From the NCBI GenBank assembly GCA_018971195.1, contig JAGXBK010000015.1:1-37344 (forward strand): a stretch of DNA of 37,344 nucleotides, in the 5' to 3' direction. The notes below the pieces were generated by a model. It did no database searches. It saw nothing but the letters and a program-made list of their open reading frames with translations, and was not told the DNA's origin. Position numbers and translations under genes: made by a program. This document shows positions 11,706 to 20,179 of this stretch, in pieces. The DNA comes from Betaproteobacteria bacterium. Lineage in GTDB: Bacteria; Pseudomonadota; Gammaproteobacteria; Burkholderiales; Casimicrobiaceae. Numbering within the stretch: position 1 is the stretch's first letter; each line of letters opens with the position of its first letter.

Positions 11706-11969
11706 ATGGCCAATTCGGCGCAGGCCCGCAAGCGCGCCCGACAGGCGGAGGCGACGCGCATGCGCAACGCCAGCCTGAAGTCGGCGCTGCGCACCGCGGT
11801 CAAGAAGGTGAAGAAGGCGATCACGACCGGCGACAAGGCGGCCGCGACGACCGAGATGCGCCAGTCGCAGGCGGTCATCGACAGGATCGCCGAAAAGAAG
11901 ATCGTCCACAAGAATCTCGCCTCGCGAACCAAGTCGCGACTGGCGCAGGCGATCAAGGCGATGCCCTAG
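11706..11969 (+). CDS. rpsT: 30S ribosomal protein S20
   Basis: S20 is a small basic primary binder of 16S rRNA. The 87-residue product starts [15 protein letters not shown] and ends [20 protein letters not shown], as the family does. The start at 11706 is fixed by this N-terminus; the open frame continues upstream but without S20 sequence. It has its own promoter and a downstream hairpin, so it is likely a single-gene unit divergent from murJ. Confidence 0.98.
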   Translation: MANSAQARKRARQAEATRMRNASLKSALRTAVKKVKKAITTGDKAAATTEMRQSQAVIDRIAEKKIVHKNLASRTKSRLAQAIKAMP

Positions 11970-11995
11970 CCGGCGACGGCGCAGCGCGATCGAAG

Positions 11996-12021
11996 TCAGG
12001 GCGCCTTCCAGGGCGCCCTGA
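11996..12021 (+). terminator. Terminator-like hairpin after rpsT
   Basis: TCAGGGCGCC and GGCGCCCTGA form a perfect 10-bp stem with a TTCCAG loop, starting 26 nt after the rpsT stop. It is followed by TCGTTTGTG, a weak T tract. Confidence 0.65.
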
Positions 12022-12047
12022 TCGTTTGTGATCCGCCTATCGACCCG

Positions 12048-12252
12048 ATGAACGCCGCCGCAGCAGCGCTCTGGGCACAGCATTTCCGCGAACCCGAGCG
12101 GGCGTACCCCCGCGCGCAAGCTCGCGGACGCCGCGCTGGTCGACCTCGGTGACGACGCGCGCGCCCTCGACACGGTCGACCGGATGCCGTCGGGAGCGCC
12201 GGCGACGGTGGCGGCAGTCGCGAGGCGGCTGCGTGCTAGACTTTTGATTTGA
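12048..12252 (+). pseudogene. Possible frame-broken coding remnant between rpsT and argF
   Basis: This gap has protein-like codon use but no intact frame. From ATG 12048 one frame reads ALWAQHFREPERAYP and stops near 12150. In a second frame, entered just after a run of five C's, the sequence continues KLADAALVDLGDDARALDT and on to a stop at 12250-12252. A single-base indel in the C run would join the two. The N-terminal part recalls the helical start of some betaproteobacterial signalling proteins, but I cannot name it. It could also be chance in GC-rich DNA. Confidence 0.3.
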
Positions 12253-12289
12253 CGAGTGTCGGCGGCGCGCACGCGTCGCGACGCATGCG

Positions 12290-13219
12290 ATGGCCGTGAC
12301 GGCGCCCAGGCATTTCCTGCAGTTCCGCGACTTCTCCCGCGACGAGTTCGAGCACCTGTTCGAGCGCACGCGCTGGATCAAGGACCGGTTCAAGCGCTAC
12401 GAGCTCTATCAGCCGCTGCGCGACCGGACGCTCGCAATGGTGTTCGAGAAAGCGTCGACGCGCACCCGCGTCTCGTTCGAGGCGGGAATGAACCAGCTGG
12501 GCGGCATCGCCATCAACCTGACACGCAGTGACACCCAGCTCGCACGCGGCGAGCCGATCGAGGACGTCGCGCGCGTGGTCTCCCGGATGGTCGACGTCGT
12601 GATGATCCGCACCTTCGGCCAGTCGCTCATCGAGCGCTTCGCCGACCATTCGCGGGTGCCGGTGATCAACGGCCTCACCAACGAGTACCACCCCTGCCAG
12701 ATCCTGGCCGACATCTATACCTGGATCGAGCATCGCGGCTCGATCCAGGGCCGGACGGTGGCCTGGATCGGCGATGCGAACAACGTCTGCTACACGTGGC
12801 TGCAGGCCGCGCAGATCTTCGGCTTCCACGTCAACGTCTCGACCCCCCCGGGCTACGGAATGGACCCTGCAATCGCCGGCGCCTCCGGCGCCGCGCACTA
12901 CAGCTGCCACGACGATCCGCGCGCGGCCTGCCGCGGCGCCGATCTCGTCACGACCGACGTGTGGACGAGCATGGGCTACGAGGCTGAGAACGACGCCCGC
13001 CTGCGCGCATTCGCGCCCTGGCAGGTCGACGGCGCGATGATGCGCGAAGCGGCGCCCGACGCCCTGTTCATGCACTGCCTGCCCGCGCACCGCGGCGAGG
13101 AGGTCGCCGCCGAGGTGATCGACGGACCGCAGAGCGTCGTCTGGGACGAGGCGGAGAATCGCCTGCACGCACAGAAGGCGCTGCTCGAGTACCTGGTCTG
13201 CGGCCGCGTCGACGGCTGA
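12290..13219 (+). CDS. argF: Ornithine carbamoyltransferase
   Basis: ArgF joins carbamoyl phosphate and ornithine to make citrulline. The 309-residue protein has the carbamoyl-phosphate loop STRTR (residues 56-60), the ornithine-side motifs NEYHPCQ and DVWTSMG, and the catalytic HCLPAHRG. All key residues are present. The ATG at 12290 gives the usual N-terminus (RHFLQFRDFS follows); no good Shine-Dalgarno is visible. Its substrate supplier CarAB is encoded nearby, and argG lies downstream after one inserted gene. Confidence 0.98.
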   Translation: MAVTAPRHFLQFRDFSRDEFEHLFERTRWIKDRFKRYELYQPLRDRTLAMVFEKASTRTRVSFEAGMNQLGGIAINLTRSDTQLARGEPIEDVARVVSRMVDVVMIRTFGQSLIERFADHSRVPVINGLTNEYHPCQILADIYTWIEHRGSIQGRTVAWIGDANNVCYTWLQAAQIFGFHVNVSTPPGYGMDPAIAGASGAAHYSCHDDPRAACRGADLVTTDVWTSMGYEAENDARLRAFAPWQVDGAMMREAAPDALFMHCLPAHRGEEVAAEVIDGPQSVVWDEAENRLHAQKALLEYLVCGRVDG

Positions 13220-13280
13220 TCCCTCCTCGCACCGCTGCACACCGTCCCTTACCGCAACAGCGACGCCCCGGAGCGCCCCC

Positions 13281-14243
13281 ATGCTTGCACGATCGGTTCT
13301 CGCACTTGTCTTCGCGGCGCTGACAACGGCCTCCGCTGCCGCGCAGAGCTGGCCGGAGCGGCCGATCAGGTTCCTGATGTCGGCGCCCGCCGGCAGCTCG
13401 ATCGACGTGCTGGGCCGCGCGATCGCCGACAAGCTCGCGACGCGTCTGGGCCAGCCAGTCGTCGTCGAGGACAAGCCGGCCGCGGGCGGCACCGTCGCCA
13501 CGGCCGAGGTCGCGCACGCCGCGCCCGACGGCTACACGATGCTGCTCGCGTTCAACGGACCGCTGTCGTTCGCCCCGCTGCTGCAGAAGCTCCCGTACGA
13601 CGTCGGCCGCGACCTGGCGCCGGTGATCACCACGACCAGCCAGCCGAATGTCCTCGTCGTCAACGCCGAACTGCCCGTGCACGACCTGGCCGAGCTGGTC
13701 GCCTACGCCAAGGCCCGTCCCGGCAAGCTCAACTACGCGTCGGTCGGCAACGGCAGCTCGTCGCACCTGTGCATGGAGCTCTTCAAGCAGCTCGCCGGCA
13801 TCGACGTCGTGCACATTCCCTTCAACGGGTCGCCTCCCGCGGTGACGGCCACGATCAAGGGCGAGACGCAGATGATGTTCGCCGTCATGCAGCCGCTGCA
13901 GCCGCAGATCGAGGCGGGAAAACTGCGTGCGATCGCAGTGACGACGGCGAAGCCGTTCCCGCTGTTCCCGAACATACCGTCGATCGCGCAGGCGGGCTAC
14001 CCGGGATTCGAGGTTCTCGCCTGGAACGGCGTCATGGTCCCTGCCGGAACGCCGAAGCCGATCATCACCCGCCTCAACCGCGAGATCAACGCCATCCTCG
14101 CCGATCCCGAAATCGTCACCAGGATGCACCGGCTGGGCTTCGACCTCGTCGGCGGCACTCCCGAGCAGTTCGGCGCACTGGTCCGCGGCGAAACCGAGAA
14201 ATGGGCCCCGGTGATCAGGAAGATCGGCCTCAAGATCGACTGA
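13281..14243 (+). CDS. Tripartite tricarboxylate transporter substrate-binding protein (Bug/TctC family)
   Basis: A periplasmic solute-binding protein of the Bug family, which binds small carboxylates and is greatly expanded in Burkholderiales. A signal peptide (residues 1-22, ending ASAAAQ) precedes SWPERPIRFLMSAPAGSSID. Typical marks are GRAIADKLATRLGQPVVVED, KPAAGG, HAAPDGYTML, LNYASVGNGSSSH and HIPFNGSPPA. The 320-residue length is normal. GGAG lies upstream of the ATG. No TctA/TctB membrane genes are nearby, as with most orphan Bug proteins, so the ligand is unknown. It separates argF from argG. Its stop codon is also the first base triplet of a repeat unit. Confidence 0.93.
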   Translation: MLARSVLALVFAALTTASAAAQSWPERPIRFLMSAPAGSSIDVLGRAIADKLATRLGQPVVVEDKPAAGGTVATAEVAHAAPDGYTMLLAFNGPLSFAPLLQKLPYDVGRDLAPVITTTSQPNVLVVNAELPVHDLAELVAYAKARPGKLNYASVGNGSSSHLCMELFKQLAGIDVVHIPFNGSPPAVTATIKGETQMMFAVMQPLQPQIEAGKLRAIAVTTAKPFPLFPNIPSIAQAGYPGFEVLAWNGVMVPAGTPKPIITRLNREINAILADPEIVTRMHRLGFDLVGGTPEQFGALVRGETEKWAPVIRKIGLKID

Positions 14244-14350
14244 AATCGGGGTCAGTGAAATTGGGGTCAGAGCCGTATTACGGGCGCGGCTCGCGCATCT
14301 CCCCGCACGACTGCCCGCATGATCCTGCCCGCACTATGGCTCTGACCCCA
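14241..14350. repeat. REP-type inverted element ending in the argG start codon
   Basis: A 15-bp tandem (14241-14255 and 14256-14270, one mismatch, core GGGGTCAG) leads into the arm TGGGGTCAGAGCC (14262-14274). Its exact reverse complement GGCTCTGACCCCA lies at 14338-14350. Between the arms, CGGGC and GCCCG segments can pair further. The first tandem unit starts with the TGA of the preceding gene, and the last arm base is the A of the argG ATG. GGGGTCAGAG repeats are typical of another RAYT-associated REP family. Confidence 0.8.
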
Positions 14351-15570
14351 TGACCATCAAGAAAGTCGTACTGGCGTACTCCGGCGGCCTCGACACGTCG
14401 GTGATCCTCAAATGGCTGCAGGACACCTACGGCTGCGAAGTCGTCACGTTCACCGCCGACATCGGCCAGGGCGAGGAGGTCGAGCCCGCGCGCGCCAAGG
14501 CGCTGCAGCTCGGAATCAGGAAGAAGAACATCTTCATCGAGGACCTGCGCGAGGAGTTCGTGCGCGATTTCGTGTTCCCGATGTTCCGCGCGAACGCGGT
14601 CTACGAGGGCGAATACCTGCTCGGGACATCGATCGCGCGGCCGCTGATCGCGCGACATCTGGTCAGGATCGCGAAGAAAACCGGCGCCGACGCTGTCTCG
14701 CACGGGGCCACCGGCAAGGGCAACGACCAGGTGCGTTTCGAGCTGGGCGCGTATGCGCTGGCGCCGGACATCCGGATCATCGCGCCCTGGCGCGAATGGG
14801 AGCTGGGCTCGCGCGAAAAGCTGCTGGCGTACGCCGACAAGCACGGCATCCCGGTGGATTTCAAGAAGCGCAGGGGTGGCGCGCCGTACTCGATGGATGC
14901 CAACCTGCTGCACATCAGCTACGAGGGCGGGATCCTCGAGGATCCCGATTTCGCACCCGAGGAGTCGATGTGGCGCATCACCGTCTCGCCCGAGAAAGCG
15001 CCCGCCAAGCCCCAGGTCGTCGAGCTCGAATACCGCCAGGGTGACATCGTCGCCGTCGACGCCAGGAAGATGTCTCCCGCCGAGGTGCTGACGACCCTCA
15101 ACGCCATCGGCGGGCGGCATGGTATCGGCCGCCTCGACATGGTGGAGAACCGCTATGTCGGCATGAAGTCGCGCGGCTGCTACGAGACTCCGGGCGGGAC
15201 GATCATGCTCAAGGCGCATCGGGCGATGGAGTCGATCACCCTCGATCGCGAGGTGCTGGCGCTGAAGGACGACCTGATGCCGCGCTATGCCCGGATGATC
15301 TACAACGGCTACTGGTTCAGCCCCGAGCGCATGCTGCTGCAGGGACTGATCGACGCGTCGCAGGCGCACGTCAACGGCACGGTCCGCCTGAAGCTCTACA
15401 AGGGCACGATCATGTGCGTCGGGCGCTCGTCGCCGCGCGATTCGCTGTTCGACACGAAGATCGCGACGTTCGACGACGACGCGGGCGCCTACGACCAGAA
15501 GGACGCGGCGGGCTTCATCAAGCTCAATGCGCTGCGGATGCGCATCGCGGCGAACCGCGGGCGCCGCTGA
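14350..15570 (+). CDS. argG: Argininosuccinate synthase
   Basis: ArgG condenses citrulline and aspartate with ATP to argininosuccinate. The 406-residue protein begins [18 protein letters not shown], with the PP-loop SGGLDTS at residues 11-17. Further family motifs are [25 protein letters not shown] and [15 protein letters not shown]. The start is fixed by homology to the usual N-terminus. Odd feature: the 5' context is entirely repeat sequence, with no recognisable Shine-Dalgarno. Confidence 0.98.
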   Translation: MTIKKVVLAYSGGLDTSVILKWLQDTYGCEVVTFTADIGQGEEVEPARAKALQLGIRKKNIFIEDLREEFVRDFVFPMFRANAVYEGEYLLGTSIARPLIARHLVRIAKKTGADAVSHGATGKGNDQVRFELGAYALAPDIRIIAPWREWELGSREKLLAYADKHGIPVDFKKRRGGAPYSMDANLLHISYEGGILEDPDFAPEESMWRITVSPEKAPAKPQVVELEYRQGDIVAVDARKMSPAEVLTTLNAIGGRHGIGRLDMVENRYVGMKSRGCYETPGGTIMLKAHRAMESITLDREVLALKDDLMPRYARMIYNGYWFSPERMLLQGLIDASQAHVNGTVRLKLYKGTIMCVGRSSPRDSLFDTKIATFDDDAGAYDQKDAAGFIKLNALRMRIAANRGRR

Positions 15571-15597
15571 CCGCGCGCGCCCTCGCCCTCACCCCGG

Positions 15598-15621
15598 CCC
15601 TCTCCCGCAAGCGGGAGAGGG
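15598..15621. repeat. Short palindromic repeat downstream of argG
   Basis: CCCTCTCCCGC and GCGGGAGAGGG form perfect 11-bp arms with an AA loop. This is a very common intergenic palindrome in Proteobacteria. It sits between convergent argG and the secreted-protein gene and probably helps end both transcripts. A near copy is at 31716-31737. Confidence 0.75.
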
Positions 15622-15660
15622 CGCCGAGCGAAAGCGAGGCGGTTGACGGAGCGAGCCGGA

Positions 15661-16089
15661 TCACGACCACAGAAAGTCGATGTTGTCGTGGTGTCCCGCG
15701 GCGATATCGAGGCGCTGCGTCTTGACGTGGCCGTTGTAATCGGCACTGGCGGTGTAATGCCCGTCGGGAAGCCGGAGCAGCAGCAGCGGGCCGCTGTCGT
15801 GAACGTCCATGACGGTCCGGCCGCCCTGGCCGGTGACGCGCAGTTTCACGCCGGCGACGAATTCATTGCGACCCTGCTGGCGCTTCGCGAACGTCATCTC
15901 CACCGGCCATTTCGGCGCCATGTGGCGGATCGCGTCGGCCTCGGTCTGCCCGATGCCTCCGTTGACATAAGTCGCTACGCCTCGGGTCACGGCCTTCGGC
16001 GCCGACATCGCCTGTGCCGCGCCGGCATTCGCCATCAGCGCTGCGGCGAGAATCGCCGCGCCGACTCCTGCATATGTCCGTACGCTCAT
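15661..16089 (-). CDS. Secreted protein of unknown function
   Basis: A 142-residue protein with a clear signal peptide (about residues 1-27, ending ANAGAAQA). The mature part has [18 protein letters not shown] near its start and a C-terminal half rich in beta-strand patterns ([34 protein letters not shown]), like the carboxypeptidase-regulatory or transthyretin-like folds found in small periplasmic proteins. I recognise similar betaproteobacterial hypotheticals but no function. It stands alone, convergent with argG and divergent from yajQ. Confidence 0.8.
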   Translation of the reverse strand: MSVRTYAGVGAAILAAALMANAGAAQAMSAPKAVTRGVATYVNGGIGQTEADAIRHMAPKWPVEMTFAKRQQGRNEFVAGVKLRVTGQGGRTVMDVHDSGPLLLLRLPDGHYTASADYNGHVKTQRLDIAAGHHDNIDFLWS

Positions 16090-16340
16090 GCTGTCCTCCG
16101 GGAATCCGTTGGGGTCCGGTGGACATGATGGGCCAGAGCGCCATCGCCGACCATCAGCCGGCGGCGCAAACGGATGTCGGATGGCGGCCTACGCCGCCGG
16201 GTCCATCGCAGCCCGCAACCTTCGGCAGACCGTCTGCATCAAACATGCCAAAATCAGCGCCGGTCGTGCGGCAGTCGCACGATCCGCCGCGGCGCCGCGG
16301 CATCGCGTCACACCCACGCGACAACCGGGAGAACGCCACC

Positions 16341-16826
16341 ATGCCATCGTTCGACATCGTTTCCGAAGTCAATCAGGTCGAGGTACGCAACGCCGTCGAC
16401 CAGGTGAACAAGGAAGTCTCGACGCGCTTCGACTTCAAGGGCTCCGACGCCCGCGTCGAATCCGCCGACAAGACCCTGACGCTCTATGCCGACGACGATT
16501 TCAAGCTCAAGCAGGTGACCGACATCCTGACCGGCAAGCTCGCGAAACGCCAGGTCGACGTCCGTTCGCTGAAGTACGGCAACGTGGAGAAGATCTCCGG
16601 CAACAAGGTCAAGCAGGCGGTGACCGTCCGAACCGGGGTGGAACAGGATCTCGCAAAGCGCATCGTCAAGTTGCTGAAGGACAGCAAGCTCAAGGTGCAG
16701 GGATCGATCCAGGGCGACGCGGTCCGGGTGTCCGGCGCCAAGCGGGACGATCTGCAGGAGGCGATCGCGCTGGTGAAGAAGTCGATCACCGACTTCCCGC
16801 TGCAGTACCAGAACTTCCGCGACTGA
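16341..16826 (+). CDS. yajQ: YajQ-family nucleotide-binding protein
   Basis: A 161-residue member of the YajQ (DUF520) family, whose members bind nucleotides; some bind cyclic di-GMP and act with LysR-type regulators. It starts [11 protein letters not shown] and contains [29 protein letters not shown] and the ending [11 protein letters not shown], all diagnostic. The start is the family's usual one, although the frame is open further upstream. It is convergent with the DUF3501 gene 16 nt away. A GGDEF/EAL protein is encoded about 5 kb away, so c-di-GMP binding is possible but inferred. Confidence 0.95.
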   Translation: MPSFDIVSEVNQVEVRNAVDQVNKEVSTRFDFKGSDARVESADKTLTLYADDDFKLKQVTDILTGKLAKRQVDVRSLKYGNVEKISGNKVKQAVTVRTGVEQDLAKRIVKLLKDSKLKVQGSIQGDAVRVSGAKRDDLQEAIALVKKSITDFPLQYQNFRD

Positions 16827-16842
16827 CGGCGCGGTCGCCGCC

Positions 16843-17427
16843 TCAGGCGAGGTCGGCAACCAGCGCGGCGCGCACCGGCTCCGGCAGCGCCGGGATCCGC
16901 GCCGCGTAGTTCGGATGGTCGACGCCCGCCGCGAGTGCGCGCCCCGCCCTCAGCGCGGCGACCATCTCGGGCGTGAACTCGAAGCGCAGGAAATGCACCG
17001 ACGAGGTCTTTTCCTCGTTCTCCCGCGCGAGGTCCTCGTCGGCGATGGCCCGCACCTCGGGAAACCCGTCGACACGCAGCCACACGTCGCCTTCGACGCC
17101 TCTGAGGCGAGCCAGCGCCTCGCGACGCTCGGCCTCGTCCTCGTACTCGATCAGCATCGTCGCCTTGAGGTTGCTGCCGTCGGGGATCAGCGGGTTGTAG
17201 GCATCGAGCTCGTCCTGGATGCCGGCTTCGTCGAAGGTCTTCTCGATACGCAGCATCTCCTGGACCTGGTAGCGGATCGTGAGCTCGTCCTCGAACAGCA
17301 GAGTCACGTGCTCGCCGAGGTGGACGCTGCGATCGCGTTTGTGCGCGAGGACACGCGCACGGAACGCCGGACGCTCCTTCGCGTACGCTTCCAGCGTCAT
17401 GAGGCTGTCGCGGGTGATGGCTGGCAT
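16843..17427 (-). CDS. DUF3501 family protein
   Basis: A soluble 194-residue protein of the DUF3501 family, function unknown. It contains RDSLMTLEAYAKERPAFRAR, HVTLLFEDELTIRYQVQEML and YNPLIPDGSNLKATMLIEYE, which are family hallmarks. I chose the ATG at 17427 because GGAG lies at normal distance before it. An earlier ATG at 17454 overlaps the Fe-S gene stop as ATGA and would add nine residues. It is the last gene of a rubrerythrin / Fe-S protein / DUF3501 operon, a combination seen in other betaproteobacteria. That suggests a shared role in peroxide handling, not demonstrated. Confidence 0.88.
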   Translation of the reverse strand: MPAITRDSLMTLEAYAKERPAFRARVLAHKRDRSVHLGEHVTLLFEDELTIRYQVQEMLRIEKTFDEAGIQDELDAYNPLIPDGSNLKATMLIEYEDEAERREALARLRGVEGDVWLRVDGFPEVRAIADEDLARENEEKTSSVHFLRFEFTPEMVAALRAGRALAAGVDHPNYAARIPALPEPVRAALVADLA

Positions 17428-17450
17428 CGGGAGCTCCGTGCTGATCCCGT

Positions 17451-18791
17451 TCATTCGATTCCGAAGGCGATCCGCAGCAGCGTCAGCGGATGCGCCTTTC
17501 GCGGTTCCGGCGCGCCCGACTGGGTGATGCCCTGCGCGATCCGGCGCCCCGCGATCGGACAGTCCGAGCTGATGTACTCGGGCTCGGGCTCGGCCATGCG
17601 CTGGAACACCGGCTTGCCGATCTTCATCGAGCTTGCATAGAACTCGCGCTTGACGCCGAAGGTTCCGTCGTGGCCGGCGCAGCGCTCGACGGTGTTGACC
17701 GTCGTCCCGGGCACCCACTCCAGCACTTCGCGCGTCTTCTGGCCCACGTTCTGCACGCGGGAGTGGCAGGGTATGTGATAGCTGACCTTGCCCAGCGGGT
17801 TCTTGAACTCGCGCTCGATCAGGCCGTCCTTGTCGCGCAGGACGAAGTACTCGAACGGGTCGAACATCGCGTCGCGCACCACCTCGACATCCTCGTCATC
17901 GGGGAAGATCAGCGGCAACTCCTGCTTGAACATCAGCGTGCACGACGGCACCGGCGACACGATTGCGTAGCCTTCGCGGGCCAGCGGGGCGAGCAGCGGA
18001 ATGTTGATGTCCTTCAGCCTCTCCACGCCGTCGAGGTCGCCCAGCTCGAGCTTGGGCATGCCGCAGCAGGCCTCGCCGGCAACCGTGACGTAGGTCACCC
18101 TGACGTGGTCGAGCAGCTTCAGGAGGTCGTGCCCGATGCCGGGCTCGTTGTAGTTGATGTAGCAGGTCGAGAACACGGCGACCTTGCCAGGCGTGCGTTC
18201 GCCGTCTCTGACCGGCCAGTGCAGCGACTGTCGCGCCGACTTCGGGAACGGCTTGCCCGCGTAAGTCGGGAGCCACGCGTCGGCCGCCACTCCCAGCGTG
18301 CGCTCCATCATCCTGCGCACCACCGGCGTCCTGTTGGCCCTGTTGACCGCGTGGACGACGACGGGGATGGTGGCGAGCTTGCCTACGGCGTCGGTGGAGC
18401 TCAGCATCCGGTCGCGCGCACGCACCGGAGCGTTCCTGAATTTGTACGCCTTGGCGCGCAGCATCAGGTGCGGGAAATCGACGTTCCAGGGATGCGGTGG
18501 AACGTACGGACATTTGGTCATGTAGCAGACGTCGCACAGGTAGCACTGGTCGACGACCTTCCAGTAATCCGCCTTGGCCACACCGTCGACCTCCGTCGTC
18601 TTGCTCTCGTCGACGAGGTCGAACAGCGTCGGGAACGCGCCGCACAGAGAGATGCAGCGCCGGCAGCCGTGGCAGATCTCGAAGACGCGCTCCATTTCCT
18701 TGAAGAGCGCTGCCTCGTCGAAGAACCCGGGATTGCGCCAGTCGAGCGGATGGCGCGTCGGCGCCTGAAGATTGCCTTCGCGGATCGTCAT
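17451..18791 (-). CDS. Heterodisulfide reductase-like / GlpC-like Fe-S oxidoreductase
   Basis: A 446-residue cytoplasmic or membrane-associated Fe-S protein. Two ferredoxin-type cluster motifs are near the N-terminus: C40-x2-C43-x2-C46-x3-C50 and C83-x2-C86-x2-C89-x4-C94. Two cysteine-rich CCG-type domains follow, with CYINYNEPG...CCGMPKLE and then [10 protein letters not shown]...[11 protein letters not shown]. The second reads CAG rather than CCG, as in GlpC relatives. The start at 18791 is immediately before the conserved part; the longer frame is low complexity. It lies 28 nt after rubrerythrin and overlaps or abuts DUF3501. It may pass electrons to rubrerythrin. Confidence 0.9.
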   Translation of the reverse strand: MTIREGNLQAPTRHPLDWRNPGFFDEAALFKEMERVFEICHGCRRCISLCGAFPTLFDLVDESKTTEVDGVAKADYWKVVDQCYLCDVCYMTKCPYVPPHPWNVDFPHLMLRAKAYKFRNAPVRARDRMLSSTDAVGKLATIPVVVHAVNRANRTPVVRRMMERTLGVAADAWLPTYAGKPFPKSARQSLHWPVRDGERTPGKVAVFSTCYINYNEPGIGHDLLKLLDHVRVTYVTVAGEACCGMPKLELGDLDGVERLKDINIPLLAPLAREGYAIVSPVPSCTLMFKQELPLIFPDDEDVEVVRDAMFDPFEYFVLRDKDGLIEREFKNPLGKVSYHIPCHSRVQNVGQKTREVLEWVPGTTVNTVERCAGHDGTFGVKREFYASSMKIGKPVFQRMAEPEPEYISSDCPIAGRRIAQGITQSGAPEPRKAHPLTLLRIAFGIE

Positions 18792-18819
18792 CGCCGGCGC
18801 GCTCCCGTCGTGCGGCGCG

Positions 18820-19242
18820 TCAGTCGGTGAGCGCGTCCAGGGCTTTCTGGAAGCGATTGGCGTGCGAGCGCTCGGCTTTCGCCAGCGTCTCGAACCAGTC
18901 GGCGATTTCCTCGAAGCCCTCGGCGCGCGCCGCCTTCGCCATGCCCGGGTACATGTCGGTGTACTCGTGCGTTTCGCCCGCAACCGCGGCCTTCAGGTTG
19001 TCGCGGCTCGCGCCGATCGGCAGGTCGGTCGCCGGATCGCCGACGATCGCGAGGTAGTCGAGGTGCCCGTGCGCATGGCCGGTCTCGCCTTCCGCGGTCG
19101 AGCGGAACAGCGCCGCGACGTCGTTCTGGCCTTCGACGTCGGCTTTGTTGGCGAAGTAGAGGTAGCGACGATTCGCCTGCGATTCGCCGGCGAACGCGGC
19201 CTTCAGGTTGTCGTGAGTCTTGGTGCCTTTCAGGGACTTCAT
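18820..19242 (-). CDS. Rubrerythrin family protein (diiron domain only)
   Basis: Rubrerythrins reduce peroxide at a diiron site in a four-helix bundle. This 140-residue protein has the ligands: Glu20 ([11 protein letters not shown]), E53xxH56 ([10 protein letters not shown]), the second-half pair around Glu90/Glu93 ([13 protein letters not shown]) and E124xxH127 (AERSHANRF). It lacks the C-terminal rubredoxin domain of classical rubrerythrin, so it needs an external electron donor, perhaps the neighbouring Fe-S protein. The start at 19242 has GAGGAG upstream. First gene of the operon. Confidence 0.93.
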   Translation of the reverse strand: MKSLKGTKTHDNLKAAFAGESQANRRYLYFANKADVEGQNDVAALFRSTAEGETGHAHGHLDYLAIVGDPATDLPIGASRDNLKAAVAGETHEYTDMYPGMAKAARAEGFEEIADWFETLAKAERSHANRFQKALDALTD

Positions 19243-19363
19243 GTCGAGCTCCTCTTCAGCGTTGGCGCCCGCACGGGTACGCGCGGGCAACGGACCGAGG
19301 ACCGGCGCGAATGCACCGCCGATCTCGTCGTGTATTGTGCGTCGCGATCGATGATACGTCCAA

Positions 19364-19391
19364 TTGACTAACGCAATGCACGTGATAGCTT
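19364..19391 (+). promoter_or_regulatory. Candidate promoter before the beta-hydroxylase gene
   Basis: TTGACT (19364-19369) and TAGCTT (19386-19391) are 16 nt apart on the plus strand, about 100 nt before the hydroxylase start. The divergent gap (19243-19495) also must hold the rubrerythrin promoter, for which I see no good match. Confidence 0.35.
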
Positions 19392-19495
19392 ACGGTTATG
19401 CGGGGCCGGGGGCGGCGGAGTCTTCGTGAAGTTGCGATCCATGCAGCGCCTCAGGTAAGGTTGGGGCGAGACGTCATTTCCAAATCGAAAACTCG

Positions 19496-20170
19496 ATGAA
19501 TTTCAGAGGCGATTTCCTGCTCCTCGGCAAGACCGACATTTCCGCACTCCGCGAGCGCGTGCTCGCGTTCGGGGAAGACGACTGGAATCGCGACGCCTGG
19601 CGCCGCAGCCAGTTCAAGGCCCACCAGCAGACGACGACCATCCCGCTCATTTTCGACGAGGATTTCCGGCACAGCCAGCCGACGGCCCGCCCCGATTACG
19701 CGCCGCTGCGCGAGGCGATCGAGCCGGCGCTCGGGCTCATCCGCGAACACTACGACCGGTCCGACGATCTCAGGCGCCTGCAGGACGCGAACGGACCGGC
19801 CTACCCGGTTCGCATGCTGCTCGCCCGCCTGTGCCCCGGCGGCACGATCCCCGCCCACATGGACAGGATTTTCAGCCTCGCCCACTCACACCGCGTCCAT
19901 CTGCCGATCGTGACGCACGATGACGTCAAGTTCGTCATCGATGGCCGCCGCCAGCCGATGAAGGAAGGCGAGGTCTGGGAGATCAACAATCGCCGGGCCC
20001 ACGAAGTCGAGAACGCCAGCCCGATCTACCGTGTGCACATGATCGTCGACTGGGTGATCCCGGGTGAACGCTGCTGCTGCTCGGCGCACGCCCACCCGAC
20101 CACGCCCTGCACGCCGGACAACTGCAGGGCGACGGATTTCCGCCCGATGCCCTGCGACTGCCTGCACTGA
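19496..20170 (+). CDS. Aspartyl/asparaginyl beta-hydroxylase-like protein with Cys-rich tail
   Basis: A 224-residue protein with the double-stranded beta-helix of the Asp/Asn beta-hydroxylase family, Fe(II)/2-oxoglutarate oxygenases. The metal ligands fit H121-x-D123 (IPAHMDRIF) and H169 (NNRRAHEVENAS), and Arg179 (IYRVHMIVD) suits 2-oxoglutarate binding. Residues 190-224 form an unusual tail with seven cysteines (193-195, 205, 210, 220, 222) and His198, His200 and His224. That composition suggests a metal site or disulfides and is not part of the core fold. There is no signal peptide. A sulfotransferase gene starts 9 nt later. The substrate is unknown; a protein or small molecule is possible. 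Confidence 0.85.
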   Translation: MNFRGDFLLLGKTDISALRERVLAFGEDDWNRDAWRRSQFKAHQQTTTIPLIFDEDFRHSQPTARPDYAPLREAIEPALGLIREHYDRSDDLRRLQDANGPAYPVRMLLARLCPGGTIPAHMDRIFSLAHSHRVHLPIVTHDDVKFVIDGRRQPMKEGEVWEINNRRAHEVENASPIYRVHMIVDWVIPGERCCCSAHAHPTTPCTPDNCRATDFRPMPCDCLH

Positions 20171-20179
20171 CCGCGGCGG

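Noticed and set aside
19243-19495. IscR-like or OxyR-like site before rubrerythrin
   Set aside because: Partial GACT-type matches are present, but spacing and symmetry do not fit.
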